Assembly (NCBI GenBank): GCA_016180275.1
Contig: JACPBN010000078.1
Location: 1 to 24,010 of the forward strand
Reading direction: 5' to 3'
Length of the DNA stretch: 24,010 bases
DNA from: Candidatus Woesearchaeota archaeon
Lineage (GTDB): Archaea > Nanobdellota > Nanobdellia > Woesearchaeales > UBA10200
Shown: one piece after another, positions 1 through 8,781 of the stretch
Layout of the letters: each line of letters opens with the position of its first letter
Position numbering within the stretch: the first letter of the stretch is position 1
Position numbers and translations under genes: made by a program
The notes under the pieces: model-generated
What the model was told of the DNA's origin: nothing
Database searches by the model: none
What the model saw: the letters and a program-made list of their open reading frames with translations, nothing else

Positions 1-3000
1 CAGTATATGGCTTCTTAGGTTGTGTAGGTATTACTGGTGCTTCTGCTTTCTTTTCTTCTTTCTTTTCTTCTGCTTTAGGCTCTTCTTTTACTTCTGGCTC
101 TTTAGATGCTTCTTCTGCTTTCTTGGCTTCTTCAACAGCTTTTACTGCCTCTACTTTAGTTCTAGCTACAACAGCAAATGTGCTAAATCCAGGAGATGTT
201 GCTTCAAATGTTTCAACTCCATCTGTTGCTCCCAAATACTTTGTTGGCAAGTCTTGCCATTTTACACCATCAAATCTTGTTAACAATATTTCTTGTGCAG
301 TATAACTATTATCTGCTAACCATTTCTTATCTACTTTAAATTTGAATTTAGCTGATTTTATATCTTCTGCTTTCAAGTTTTGAGTGTCAACTTTTAAGTA
401 ACTGTGAACTTTACCAGTACCTTCTGGAACAGCTGTTGCTGGAGCCTTATCTAATTTAGTGACTTTTATTTCTACTTTCTCTACCCTGTTAGCTACCTCT
501 ACTGATAGACTTGTTATAGGAATCTTATCATTTAATATATTCATTGTAGCAGTTGCACCTGCGTTTAATGGAGTAACCCATGACTTAGTTGCACTTGTGC
601 CTTCTGCTGTCACTGCTGACTTAGTTGTTGAGCCGCCGCCGCCTGATGAAGTTGCTGCAGCTGCTGCAGCTGCTGGTGTTACATCAACACTAAATGTGCT
701 TGAGTTAGTCTGTGATGAATTTGCATTATTGCCGTTTCCTAAGCTATCATTGCATGCGAAATAAAGTGTACCTGATGTATCTGCTGTGTAAGATGGTGCA
801 TAAGTATGTGATTTAGTTCCGGTTGTAGTAAATGTAGTCATTGCACTAAAGTTAGTTGTGCTGCTATCTCTCACATATCTGCATGTTGCATTTTCGTTAG
901 TAGTCAATGTCCATGTCAATGTAACAGTTGTACCGGTTGTTGGCGAAGGTGTTATTGAGTTTATCTTAGGCCTAGTTGAATCATCCACATAGAATGGCTG
1001 CATCTTAGAGGCTATATTGCTTACGTTGTTTGATACACACCTGACTGTAGCATTATATGTAGTGCCGTTTGTCAAGTTGATTCCTTCAGTATTCACATTG
1101 ATAGTATAATTGGTAGAGCCTGATTCTACTTGGGTTGGCGTGAAACTCAATGATTGATAAGCTATGCTTCCTGCAGTGTTTGAGATATTGTAAGTACATG
1201 AACTTGCGTTAAGGTCTATGCCCTGCACCAATCCTGCTAACACAAATTGCCTGTCAGATACAGCAGATACAAATGAAATATTTTCAGCAGGTGTGGTAAA
1301 GTTTATTATAGGTGTTGCTAAATCAGGATCTACCAATATGCCACCTGATAAGTGAGGCACGAATAATGTTACATCATATGCACTATTTGTAAAGCATGCA
1401 TTTGATTTATTAGGGGTAGATGATGGTGTGCTGTTGCCTGAGCATGGGCTTAAAACAACAACGTCCTTTCCTTCGTCATCATTTATATACAGGGCTTTCA
1501 ATCTTCCAATTGACTTATTGAATAATATAGTTACCCATTGCTTTGAGCCTGCTGCATTTTCATAACTATTATCTGCAATATATTGGCTCATATTCTTAAA
1601 CAAGACAAGATTATCTATATACCGCAGCCCAAGCAATTTAGCTGTAACATTTGCATCTGCGCTTAGAGGATGTGAAACTATCCTGACTGCAGTTGTTTTG
1701 TTCTCATTGAAGTTATTGCCAAGAGCAGTTATGTTAACATCAATGCTGACATTGGTAATTGATGTATTCACAGCAACCAAAATCTGCTTTAGCAGTGTTT
1801 GATTGAACTGTATGCTACCGGATGGCCTTGACCCATTGGTGTACAATACTTTGACATCATATGATCTGCCATCTGCAAAATCACGTAATGTTGCATTGAG
1901 CTCTCTTTCTATTACAGCAGTATCTTGTGGAGCATTGACAGTGAAGTTTAATGCTGTTGATGGCAGCTTAATACCATTATCAGCACTGTCAGTTGCAGCA
2001 AAGCTGGCTGTATAAGTGCCTGGCTTGAATGTGATTGTTGCATTAACTGTTCCGTTTAAATAGCCAGTAGACATGCTTGTCACGACAAGACCATTTAAAT
2101 CATAGATAGTTATATTTGTTGATGTCAGGTTAGCATCATCTACTGTCCAGTTGAAAGTAACACCGCCAGTTGCAGTATTGATAGTTGTACTGTTGGTAGA
2201 CGGACCTGTAATATTAATTTTTGGCGTAATCGTGTCAATCCAGTAATTTACAGTAGCAGTTACGACATTTGTTGCATTATCATATCCCCTTAATGTCAGT
2301 TGGTTGAAGCCCTCATCTCCTCTTAATACTATTGTGCCGTTCCAGTACGGAATAACAGTCTTGTTTAGTCCGTATCTAGTACCGCCAATCTCTGCAGTCA
2401 AATTCAAGCCGCTTCCATTAAATACAGTAGAAGGCCCTGTAACGTTAATGACATTATCTGTAAAATTCACATACAATAAAACAGTTGTTGAATTTGCAAC
2501 ATATCTATCAAGCACATTATTATAGCTGATATTAACTATGCCATTAATCTGAGGATTAGTTGCATCAGAGATATAAGTTATAAGATGTGAACCTTGGTTT
2601 CCAGCTGAATCCTTCACACTAACATTAATTGTCCATACACCATCTGTAGTAGCATTAGTTGCATTTAGCGTAAATGTGCAGTTCTTAGACTTTGTTGTGC
2701 CGCTGCAGCTTCCTTCAGTTGATCCATTAAAGATTTCTAAAAGCTGTGTGGCAGTTATACGCGTGGTATTAAAGACGACTACTATACTTTGAGCGTTAAG
2801 GTCACTCGTATCATTTAATGTGAATGATACAGTTGTAGTATTATCATTTGTTCTTGAGTCTAAAGTAGGTGATGTTATTGTAACATTTGGAGGCTCTGCA
2901 ACAGTAAAGCTTCTTGTAGCAGAATAGCTTGTTTCTGACTCATTATTAGTACAGCTGACGTTCCATGCATAAGTCGCATCAACCAAGGTGAAGTTATTGC

Positions 3001-6000
3001 TTAAAGTCACTGATGTGCCATTAACCATACTTGAACTATTTGCTAATGTATTGTTGATATACAGATTGCAAGTTTGGTTATAAGTAAGGACATGATTAAA
3101 TTCACTGAAAAGAACATAAGTAAATGTTGTTCTTGTTGTAGTGACAGTATCGCTATTAGCAGGGCTTGTCAAATTAGTCATATCAATGTATGGCTGCAAT
3201 CCTCCAAAACTAATGTTATTAATATATGATGCATTCATATTTACTGCTGTCGGCATTGTTGCATTGAAGAGGAAAGTAAACCTACCGCCTTTAGTAAAGT
3301 TATACAAGCTCATATTCAACCTAAACTGTACAGCAGTATCTGTCAGATTAACCCTATCAAGTTTTAATGTAACAAGGCTTAAATTTCCATCGACATCACT
3401 GCTCACCGTCCCATTAAAATTAAATCCTGTGCCGTTCCAAGTAGAAAGACCGAACTTTGAAGAAGTACCATTAATGCCGCCTATCTTCAATATACCTATA
3501 GAGATGTTATATAACAGATTCTTTAAGCTTACATTGTCATTTGTTACATTTATGTACATAAAACATTCTGAGCCTGTGTTGCAATTGTATGAACTTTTAT
3601 CAGACCTAAAGCTTATTGCGCCCTCTACTTGATACAATGAGAATTTCAATCCTGTTGTTACTGGGAACTGCCATGTAGAACTTGAACTATCTTGCGCAAT
3701 TTTTGTTGCATTGCTAGTTACATCAACACAATTGCTTAAATTTGCTTCTTCACAGTGCATTAATTTATTTCCAACAACAGGTAATTTAATAGCAACACTA
3801 TCTACACCATAATTCTGGTTAAAAGTTTCAAATATATCCCCGTCCATACCCATAAAAGTATTTCCACTTGAAGCATTATATAAGAATGCAGAAGACAAAT
3901 TAGATATGGCACTGCTTATTGAGCCTGCAATATCTAATCCTTTTAAAGTAATTTCCCATGGTTCAGTTGCCTGAGGATTGTTAAAAGTTATAGTAGTATT
4001 CAAGGTATTAGAATAATTAGTCTTCTTTCCTGTGCCTCCGCCAGTGCTGTTAAAGTCCTGTACACCATCTCCTCCAAAATCAATTGTGAAAGTAAGATTG
4101 CCTAATGGGTGATTACTGCCGAATGAAGATTTCGGAACATATTCATCAAATGAGACTATAAAACTACATGTTGAGCAATCAGTAGTACTAGAACTTGCCT
4201 TAGTTGTAAAGTTTTGGCACGCACTTTTTGCGCAGTTATCGCTTAAATCACATATCTTTGTTTTAAAGAAATATGTAGTATTTGATCTTAAAGTATAATC
4301 TAATTTTGTTCTGCTATCAGCACCAAAAGTAGTTAATTTAACATCACTAAATGGTTTATAATCATCAAAAGGAGTAGCAGTAGTTACTGCAAAATCTACA
4401 ACTGTTTCATTAAGACTAGTGCAGGTTGAACTTGTGCCATAAAACTCAACTGTAGCATTACTTGGCTCATTTGTAATAATTTTAACCATTGCGCCATCCG
4501 GGAATACATCCATACTTTGCATACTGACTTTAGGGGCTGTTTTATCATTATTATCTTTTTTATATCCAAAACCCGCTCCGCCACCGCATTGGAAGTTATC
4601 ATATTTACAACCAGGATCATTGCAATCAGTTAATTCATTGCCATCATTATCTATGCCATCTTTGCATTTTGGCCCGCCTTCAATTGGCACAAAACCATAT
4701 TGCTTAAATTTAGCGCAATCTGGATCCTGATCAGATGTATAACCATCACCATCTATATCAGCGCCTGGATTATTACAATCTTCCATTTTAAAGTCTATTG
4801 AGCCAGGAGTATAATAAAATGGACCCGCAATATCAACAGGCCATGTGTCATTAGTGGTTGCATTTGCAGTTGCTGCATAGACCCTTATATTTTGTTTAGG
4901 GTTTGAGATATCTACTTTATTGATAAGCTGGATATGTACACCTGCAAATCCTTGCGAAATCATAAAATCATCTATATAACATCCAAAATCCATAGAAGCA
5001 ACTTGTGCCTTTGTAATTAAAACCCATTTGCTTGCATTATTTAAGAATTGATTTGCATTAAGACCGCATTTAAATAATAATTTAACTTCACTTGTCCCAT
5101 TGTTTTCATATACAACTTTATATTCATAACCTGAAACATCATTTATACCGCCAACACTAGTTGCATTGCACCCAGTGCTTGCATTAGCATCAACATCTAT
5201 AAACCTATAATATTTACCTGTTCTGTTCAAGCTTTTTGCTATGTGGAACTTATTACATCCTACAAAATTAGTGATATTTACCAAACCTAAGCCAAGATCC
5301 ATATTTTGAGGGCTATCATGATAGCCTAAGCCTGCAATATCTAGCCAATCTTGCCCGCCTGCATCTCCAGTAGCATCAGTACCCAATATAGTAGGAGGTG
5401 CATCCATTTGCATACCGCCGCCCATCTGCTGATCGAATAAAGGATCACATAAACCAAAACTACCAATTTGTTTCCAGGTACATCCAGATAAACTAGTACA
5501 ATATGTTTGATTAGTATTATCTCTTGAAAAACAATCTGAGCCAAACCCTAATTGAGACGAATTAGAAGGACCGCCGCCAGGAGGAGGAGCACCGCCTGCA
5601 GTAGGTTTAAACCCACCACCCATACCAAATCCGCATGCAGGATCATTGGAACAGGAAGGATCATTACATCCTTCAACGCCATTGCCATCTTCATCACCCG
5701 GATACATACATAATTCACCTGACCTATTAAAACCTGGGCCAGGAGTTTTAGTAACTTTAATGCAACCAACAAAACCAAACTGAGGATTAATTCCTGCATT
5801 GCTTACATTATAAAGAGGATGAGTGGCTTTAGGAGAATAACTATCTATCCATGTACAATTCACAATACCAGTATTTTGTGCACTAGTATTACATGTAGTT
5901 TCAGTAAAGCATGCATTGCAATTAGTCGCACAACTGTTAAAACTCTGATATGCTTTAGGATCACACCAACCATCTGTCTTGCCATCGCTATTAAAATCAC

Positions 6001-7624
6001 TGCCAAATTGATCATTTGTCCAAGTACAATTTGCCTGGCTACTCGTACATGTTGTTGACCCAAAGCATGCAAAACAATCATTTTGACAATTGCCGCTACC
6101 GCCAAAGTCAGTATAAGCTTTATCAAAATTACAGAAACCTAAACCATTAAATGCTTTGCTGTTATTAACAAATTTACAAGTTCCAAGGCTAGAATTTTCG
6201 CATTGGGATTTTGCTTGAGTAGTAGTATTGGCACCACCAAGCGAAGCTGATTTAATGTCATTTTCGCATGCAGGACACATCTGATCACATGACATTGCAC
6301 CGCCGCCGCCTTTTGAGCCAAATGAAGGTTCACAATGGGTCTCAGTTACAGTAGATTTTGTCCCATATAAAGGATCTATTTTTTCATAAGTGAATGTTTT
6401 CCAATTGCCACCTGATGCTTGACAAGCTGCCTGTGTAGTGATATCAAAGAAACCGCCGCCGCCTAAACCGCCGCCCATAGGAACTGAACCACCACCAAAT
6501 GCAGTAGAACTATCAAATACACATTTAGGATAAGTAATCCTTTCAGGAGTGCTTGAATTATCAAACCTGCAAGGCATATATTGAGTAGTCTTTAACTGAG
6601 CACATAGAGAAGAACTGTTACCTGCATCCTCACAGAATTTCATTGCTCCAGAAGATTGATTATTAAATGCGCCCTTACAGGTAGTTTTAGTTGCATTTGA
6701 GACACACGCACTCCCAGTCCAACTACAGCAGGTTGACATTAAAGGGACATTGTCACACATACCTTGTCTCTGAATACTGCTTCCGCCAGTTATATCCTCA
6801 CATTTCAGCCCCCTTGAATTATCAAAATTTGTCCCTTGAGTACAAGAGGATGAAGTATTTGTACATAAAGAACTATTTAATCTGCCGCATTCTTGAACAT
6901 TAACATTAAATGCTGCACAAAATACAGTTGCCATAGTACCGCCACCGCCTGATGAGCCACCACCGCCAGTCTGAGTATTATCCTTGCAGAAATTTCCAAA
7001 AGAATCCCAGAAACAAGCCCCTGCTGCAAAACATGCTGAAGAAGTTGTCTGTGCATAACACCCAGCAGTAGGTTGTGTTCCAACTGTCTGATTATCAGTC
7101 TGATTATTCATCTTATAACTAAATCTCAAAAGGCTGGCATTCCTAAAAGTAACTTTGAGCAGAACATAATTAAGTTTTTCAGTATATAGATTTATGCCGT
7201 CATCAACTTGATACACAGGAAATGTTCTTTGAGAAGAGCCAGAAGGCATAAAATCTTTAGACATGACCTGATACATATAATCTAGATTTATATTTGGGCC
7301 TGAGCCACTAATCCTGGCTGCATTAGTAGAAGCAAGCCATATACGAAAAGCGCCATCATCCTGGCTCCCCATACCGCTAGGTTGCATAGTGCCGTTATAG
7401 AATATATCTGCAGATGCGAATGATGCAGTAGAAGCACCTGTACTGAAATTAAATCCTGTATTAGCTGTTAGATTGATATCAAAAACACCGCTACCACCTA
7501 CAGGCAAAAAGACAGCAGAAGCAACCGAAATAGCCATCAAAACAATAACAGCAGAAAGAACTAGTAACATAACTAATTTTAAATAACTACAATTTTTGCT
7601 AAAATCACCTGATTTTTTTTGCAA
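1..7624 (-). CDS. Giant Cys-rich, sequon-rich secreted surface protein with PGF-pre-PGF-type domain (C-terminus beyond window)
   Basis: Open without a stop from 7624 to the left edge (2,541 codons plus one base). I chose TTG at 7624: an AGGTGA site (7634-7629) lies 4 bases upstream, and it gives a basic N-terminus before a hydrophobic segment (about residues 17-38) ending SVASA, a signal peptide or anchor. The first ATG (7570) lies inside that segment and has no ribosome binding site. About residues 185-730 hold recurring Cys modules of the form TxC...CxW, with Gly-rich spacers. Asp-rich calcium-binding-like stretches lie near 640-655, 950-972 and 988-1004 (for example DIDGDGYTSDQDPDC). Residues about 1020-2310 are Ig/FN3-like beta repeats full of NxS/T sequons. 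An Ala7 and Gly4 linker follows near 2315-2333. A PGF-pre-PGF-type domain (about 2335-2490) ends SPGFSTFAVVA, then a Lys/Glu-rich tail leaves the window. Probable S-layer or adhesin-like protein; partner unknown. Confidence 0.88.
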   Translation of the reverse strand, partial: MQKKSGDFSKNCSYLKLVMLLVLSAVIVLMAISVASAVFLPVGGSGVFDINLTANTGFNFSTGASTASFASADIFYNGTMQPSGMGSQDDGAFRIWLASTNAARISGSGPNINLDYMYQVMSKDFMPSGSSQRTFPVYQVDDGINLYTEKLNYVLLKVTFRNASLLRFSYKMNNQTDNQTVGTQPTAGCYAQTTSSACFAAGACFWDSFGNFCKDNTQTGGGGSSGGGGTMATVFCAAFNVNVQECGRLNSSLCTNTSSSCTQGTNFDNSRGLKCEDITGGSSIQRQGMCDNVPLMSTCCSWTGSACVSNATKTTCKGAFNNQSSGAMKFCEDAGNSSSLCAQLKTTQYMPCRFDNSSTPERITYPKCVFDSSTAFGGGSVPMGGGLGGGGFFDITTQAACQASGGNWKTFTYEKIDPLYGTKSTVTETHCEPSFGSKGGGGAMSCDQMCPACENDIKSASLGGANTTTQAKSQCENSSLGTCKFVNNSKAFNGLGFCNFDKAYTDFGGSGNCQNDCFACFGSTTCTSSQANCTWTNDQFGSDFNSDGKTDGWCDPKAYQSFNSCATNCNACFTETTCNTSAQNTGIVNCTWIDSYSPKATHPLYNVSNAGINPQFGFVGCIKVTKTPGPGFNRSGELCMYPGDEDGNGVEGCNDPSCSNDPACGFGMGGGFKPTAGGAPPPGGGPSNSSQLGFGSDCFSRDNTNQTYCTSLSGCTWKQIGSFGLCDPLFDQQMGGGMQMDAPPTILGTDATGDAGGQDWLDIAGLGYHDSPQNMDLGLGLVNITNFVGCNKFHIAKSLNRTGKYYRFIDVDANASTGCNATSVGGINDVSGYEYKVVYENNGTSEVKLLFKCGLNANQFLNNASKWVLITKAQVASMDFGCYIDDFMISQGFAGVHIQLINKVDISNPKQNIRVYAATANATTNDTWPVDIAGPFYYTPGSIDFKMEDCNNPGADIDGDGYTSDQDPDCAKFKQYGFVPIEGGPKCKDGIDNDGNELTDCNDPGCKYDNFQCGGGAGFGYKKDNNDKTAPKVSMQSMDVFPDGAMVKIITNEPSNATVEFYGTSSTCTSLNETVVDFAVTTATPFDDYKPFSDVKLTTFGADSRTKLDYTLRSNTTYFFKTKICDLSDNCAKSACQNFTTKASSSTTDCSTCSFIVSFDEYVPKSSFGSNHPLGNLTFTIDFGGDGVQDFNSTGGGTGKKTNYSNTLNTTITFNNPQATEPWEITLKGLDIAGSISSAISNLSSAFLYNASSGNTFMGMDGDIFETFNQNYGVDSVAIKLPVVGNKLMHCEEANLSNCVDVTSNATKIAQDSSSSTWQFPVTTGLKFSLYQVEGAISFRSDKSSYNCNTGSECFMYINVTNDNVSLKNLLYNISIGILKIGGINGTSSKFGLSTWNGTGFNFNGTVSSDVDGNLSLVTLKLDRVNLTDTAVQFRLNMSLYNFTKGGRFTFLFNATMPTAVNMNASYINNISFGGLQPYIDMTNLTSPANSDTVTTTRTTFTYVLFSEFNHVLTYNQTCNLYINNTLANSSSMVNGTSVTLSNNFTLVDATYAWNVSCTNNESETSYSATRSFTVAEPPNVTITSPTLDSRTNDNTTTVSFTLNDTSDLNAQSIVVVFNTTRITATQLLEIFNGSTEGSCSGTTKSKNCTFTLNATNATTDGVWTINVSVKDSAGNQGSHLITYISDATNPQINGIVNISYNNVLDRYVANSTTVLLYVNFTDNVINVTGPSTVFNGSGLNLTAEIGGTRYGLNKTVIPYWNGTIVLRGDEGFNQLTLRGYDNATNVVTATVNYWIDTITPKINITGPSTNSTTINTATGGVTFNWTVDDANLTSTNITIYDLNGLVVTSMSTGYLNGTVNATITFKPGTYTASFAATDSADNGIKLPSTALNFTVNAPQDTAVIERELNATLRDFADGRSYDVKVLYTNGSRPSGSIQFNQTLLKQILVAVNTSITNVSIDVNITALGNNFNENKTTAVRIVSHPLSADANVTAKLLGLRYIDNLVLFKNMSQYIADNSYENAAGSKQWVTILFNKSIGRLKALYINDDEGKDVVVLSPCSGNSTPSSTPNKSNACFTNSAYDVTLFVPHLSGGILVDPDLATPIINFTTPAENISFVSAVSDRQFVLAGLVQGIDLNASSCTYNISNTAGSIAYQSLSFTPTQVESGSTNYTINVNTEGINLTNGTTYNATVRCVSNNVSNIASKMQPFYVDDSTRPKINSITPSPTTGTTVTLTWTLTTNENATCRYVRDSSTTNFSAMTTFTTTGTKSHTYAPSYTADTSGTLYFACNDSLGNGNNANSSQTNSSTFSVDVTPAAAAAAATSSGGGGSTTKSAVTAEGTSATKSWVTPLNAGATATMNILNDKIPITSLSVEVANRVEKVEIKVTKLDKAPATAVPEGTGKVHSYLKVDTQNLKAEDIKSAKFKFKVDKKWLADNSYTAQEILLTRFDGVKWQDLPTKYLGATDGVETFEATSPGFSTFAVVARTKVEAVKAVEEAKKAEEASKEPEVKEEPKAEEKKEEKKAEAPVIPTQPKKPYT

Positions 7625-7628
7625 ACGC

Positions 7629-7634
7629 TCACCT
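7629..7634 (-). promoter_or_regulatory. Ribosome binding site AGGTGA deciding the TTG start of the giant gene
   Basis: Reads AGGTGA on the minus strand, 4 bases before TTG at 7624. It matches the complement of the archaeal 16S rRNA tail, as do the GGTG sites at 8772, 13506 and 19221. It favours TTG over the ATG 18 codons downstream. Confidence 0.6.
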
Positions 7635-7647
7635 GCTTTTTAATAAA

Positions 7648-7661
7648 ATAAATATATAACC
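7648..7661 (-). promoter_or_regulatory. TATA box candidate for the giant surface-protein gene
   Basis: Minus strand reads GGTTATATATTTAT, centred about 31 bases before the TTG at 7624, so transcription would start at or just before the ribosome binding site. A second good TATA sequence on the same strand (TTTATATAC, about 7726-7735) would give a leader of roughly 75-80 bases that includes the inverted repeats at 7676-7702. Confidence 0.5.
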
Positions 7662-7675
7662 CCAAGTATGATTTT

Positions 7676-7702
7676 GGAATAGATTATTCCCATTCGAATA
7701 AT
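7676..7702. promoter_or_regulatory. Overlapping inverted repeats upstream of the giant gene, possible operator
   Basis: Two perfect inverted repeats overlap: GGAATA-GAT-TATTCC (7676-7690) and ATTATTC-n6-GAATAAT (7683-7689 with 7696-7702). They lie about 20-45 bases upstream of the proximal TATA candidate and just downstream of the distal one, where an archaeal regulator could bind. No regulator gene for this site is recognised in the window. Confidence 0.35.
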
Positions 7703-8104
7703 TTAGGACATGATAAAAATACACTAGTATATAAACCTTTTTATTTGGCTATGCTTGTCGTCTGAAAGCATATTCTTTTTTTTTGAGATATTTTTTTCGT
7801 CACTTTTGAAAAATAAATTTTTCTCGACGAAATATCAAAAAATAATAGCATACTAAAAATTTAAATAAAATACACGAATATAATCAAGCAAAAAATTTTG
7901 AAACTAAATTATTATCTTTAAATTGCTTTTTATTTTGATAAAATATTTTTTCCGTCATTAAATTTAGAAGAAATAAATTTTTTGAATATAGTCAGGGCAG
8001 ATAATAATCAAACATTTTTGTTATGTATTTACAGCAGATGACAAAATTAAATGAAATTTAGACTGCAAGTTTAACTTTTAAATATTTTATCGTATAGTTT
8101 TTTC
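7703..8104. other. AT-rich non-coding region with hairpins and degenerate repeats
   Basis: No gene is supported on either strand. A hairpin (TATGCTT 7750-7756 with AAGCATA 7766-7772) is followed by T-rich sequence with nine Ts at 7776-7784, resembling a plus-strand terminator although no plus-strand gene precedes it. A weaker hairpin pairs GATATTT/CGTC (7787-7801) with GACGAAATATC (7826-7836). Two similar stretches, about 7788-7823 and 7944-7984, share the pattern T-run, CGTCA, GAA, ATAAATTTTT. A TATA-like TTTTAAATAT (8076-8085) lies about 26 bases before the repeat element that starts at 8105. Confidence 0.4.
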
Positions 8105-8258
8105 GTATTTGTTTAGCTACACCAACATCAAAAGCTGCGGCGACTGCCAATTTTGACGAACACAAATCCATATAACTTAGCCAAGTTTTTCCGGGCAATG
8201 CCATCGTCGGCAGTCGCCGCAGCTTAGTACTATTTTACAGAAAAAGCTAAACAAATAC
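8105..8258 (+). repeat. Structured intergenic repeat element, copy 1 (most complete)
   Basis: Outer arms GTATTTGTTTAGCT (8105-8118) and AGCTAAACAAATAC (8245-8258) are perfect 14-base inverted repeats. Inside, AAGCTGCGGCGACTGCC (8132-8148) pairs perfectly over 17 bases with 8209-8225. After a one-sided bulge AATTTT (8149-8154), GACGA (8155-8159) pairs with TCGTC (8204-8208). The loop carries CACAAATCCATATA and a GGGCAATGCC stretch. The stems are GC-rich in very AT-rich DNA. Related copies lie at 16012-16208 and 23871-24010, same orientation. It could be a structured RNA, a MITE-like element or a protein-binding DNA hairpin; I do not recognise the family. The plus strand is chosen only to give the copies a common orientation. 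Confidence 0.85.
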
Positions 8259-8288
8259 ATTTTTTCTATAAAGCTGTATTCATTAGAT

Positions 8289-8299
8289 AAATATATAAA
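8289..8299 (+). promoter_or_regulatory. TATA box of the YdjM-like hydrolase gene
   Basis: AAATATATAAA is centred about 28 bases before the ATG at 8322, the spacing expected for a leaderless archaeal transcript. This favours that ATG over the TTG at 8307. Confidence 0.55.
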
Positions 8300-8321
8300 C
8301 CACCAATTGTTTAAAATTTTT

Positions 8322-8726
8322 ATGTACCCTTACCAGCATTTCATATCTTGTATAATATTAAGTGCTATTTTGTGGCCGTTTTTTGGTGTATTTAGCTTGC
8401 TTTGTTTTATAGGCGGATTCTTAGTTGATGTTGACCATAATTTGTGGTATATGTATAAGCATAAAACTTGGAATGGATTTAAGGCATATCCGTATTATAT
8501 TAAAGCAGCAAAAAATAAAGAGTATGCTGGAAAATCTTTTATGATATTCCACACAATTGAGTTTTGTATAGTGCTGGCAATTTTGAGCTTTTTTTATAAT
8601 CCAATAGCTTTCATTTTGCTAGGGTTGATCCTGCACTGGATCTTGGACAGCATACATAAGCTGAACAAGAATATGTTTGATGAAAGGGTGTTCTCCCTAA
8701 TTTATGAATTATCGCTTAAAAAATAA
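8322..8726 (+). CDS. Small membrane protein of the YdjM / metal-dependent hydrolase-like family
   Basis: 134 residues from ATG 8322; a TTG at 8307 would add five residues but fits the upstream TATA box less well. The protein is almost wholly hydrophobic, with membrane segments at about residues 6-32, 78-95 and 97-113. Polar residues inside or beside these match the YdjM (PF04307-like) membrane-bound hydrolase pattern: His6 in the first segment, DVDH at the end of it, FHTIE at the start of the second, and LHWILDSIH in the last. These His and Asp residues are presumed metal ligands in the family. The substrate is unknown for most members, and the catalytic role here is inference. It is the first of a run of plus-strand genes that continues with a glycosyltransferase 55 bases downstream, although that gene has its own TATA box. 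Confidence 0.72.
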   Translation: MYPYQHFISCIILSAILWPFFGVFSLLCFIGGFLVDVDHNLWYMYKHKTWNGFKAYPYYIKAAKNKEYAGKSFMIFHTIEFCIVLAILSFFYNPIAFILLGLILHWILDSIHKLNKNMFDERVFSLIYELSLKK

Positions 8727-8731
8727 AAAGG

Positions 8732-8739
8732 TTTAAATA
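8732..8739 (+). promoter_or_regulatory. TATA box of the GT2 polysaccharide-synthase-like gene
   Basis: TTTAAATA lies about 46 bases before the ATG at 8782. A start site near 8762 would leave a leader of about 20 bases containing AGGTG at 8772-8776, a good ribosome binding site 5 bases before the ATG. Confidence 0.5.
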
Positions 8740-8781
8740 ATATAAAGCACGATAACATACATATAGAAAACAGGTGTTTAG

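Noticed and set aside
20..7083. Many short frames on both strands inside the giant gene
   Set aside because: They lie in other frames of one continuous coding frame with clear domains, encode Ile/Leu/Val- or Cys/Phe-biased low-complexity peptides, and lack ribosome binding sites or family motifs.
8105..8258. Repeat element as an integron attC site
   Set aside because: The one-sided bulge and imperfect hairpin recall attC, but the paired RYYYAAC/GTTRRRY core sites at the ends are missing and no integrase or gene cassette array is present.
8105..8258. Repeat element as a tRNA, a CRISPR unit or an IS200/IS605 end
   Set aside because: No cloverleaf or T-arm consensus, no regular short repeat-spacer pattern, and no transposase gene in the window.
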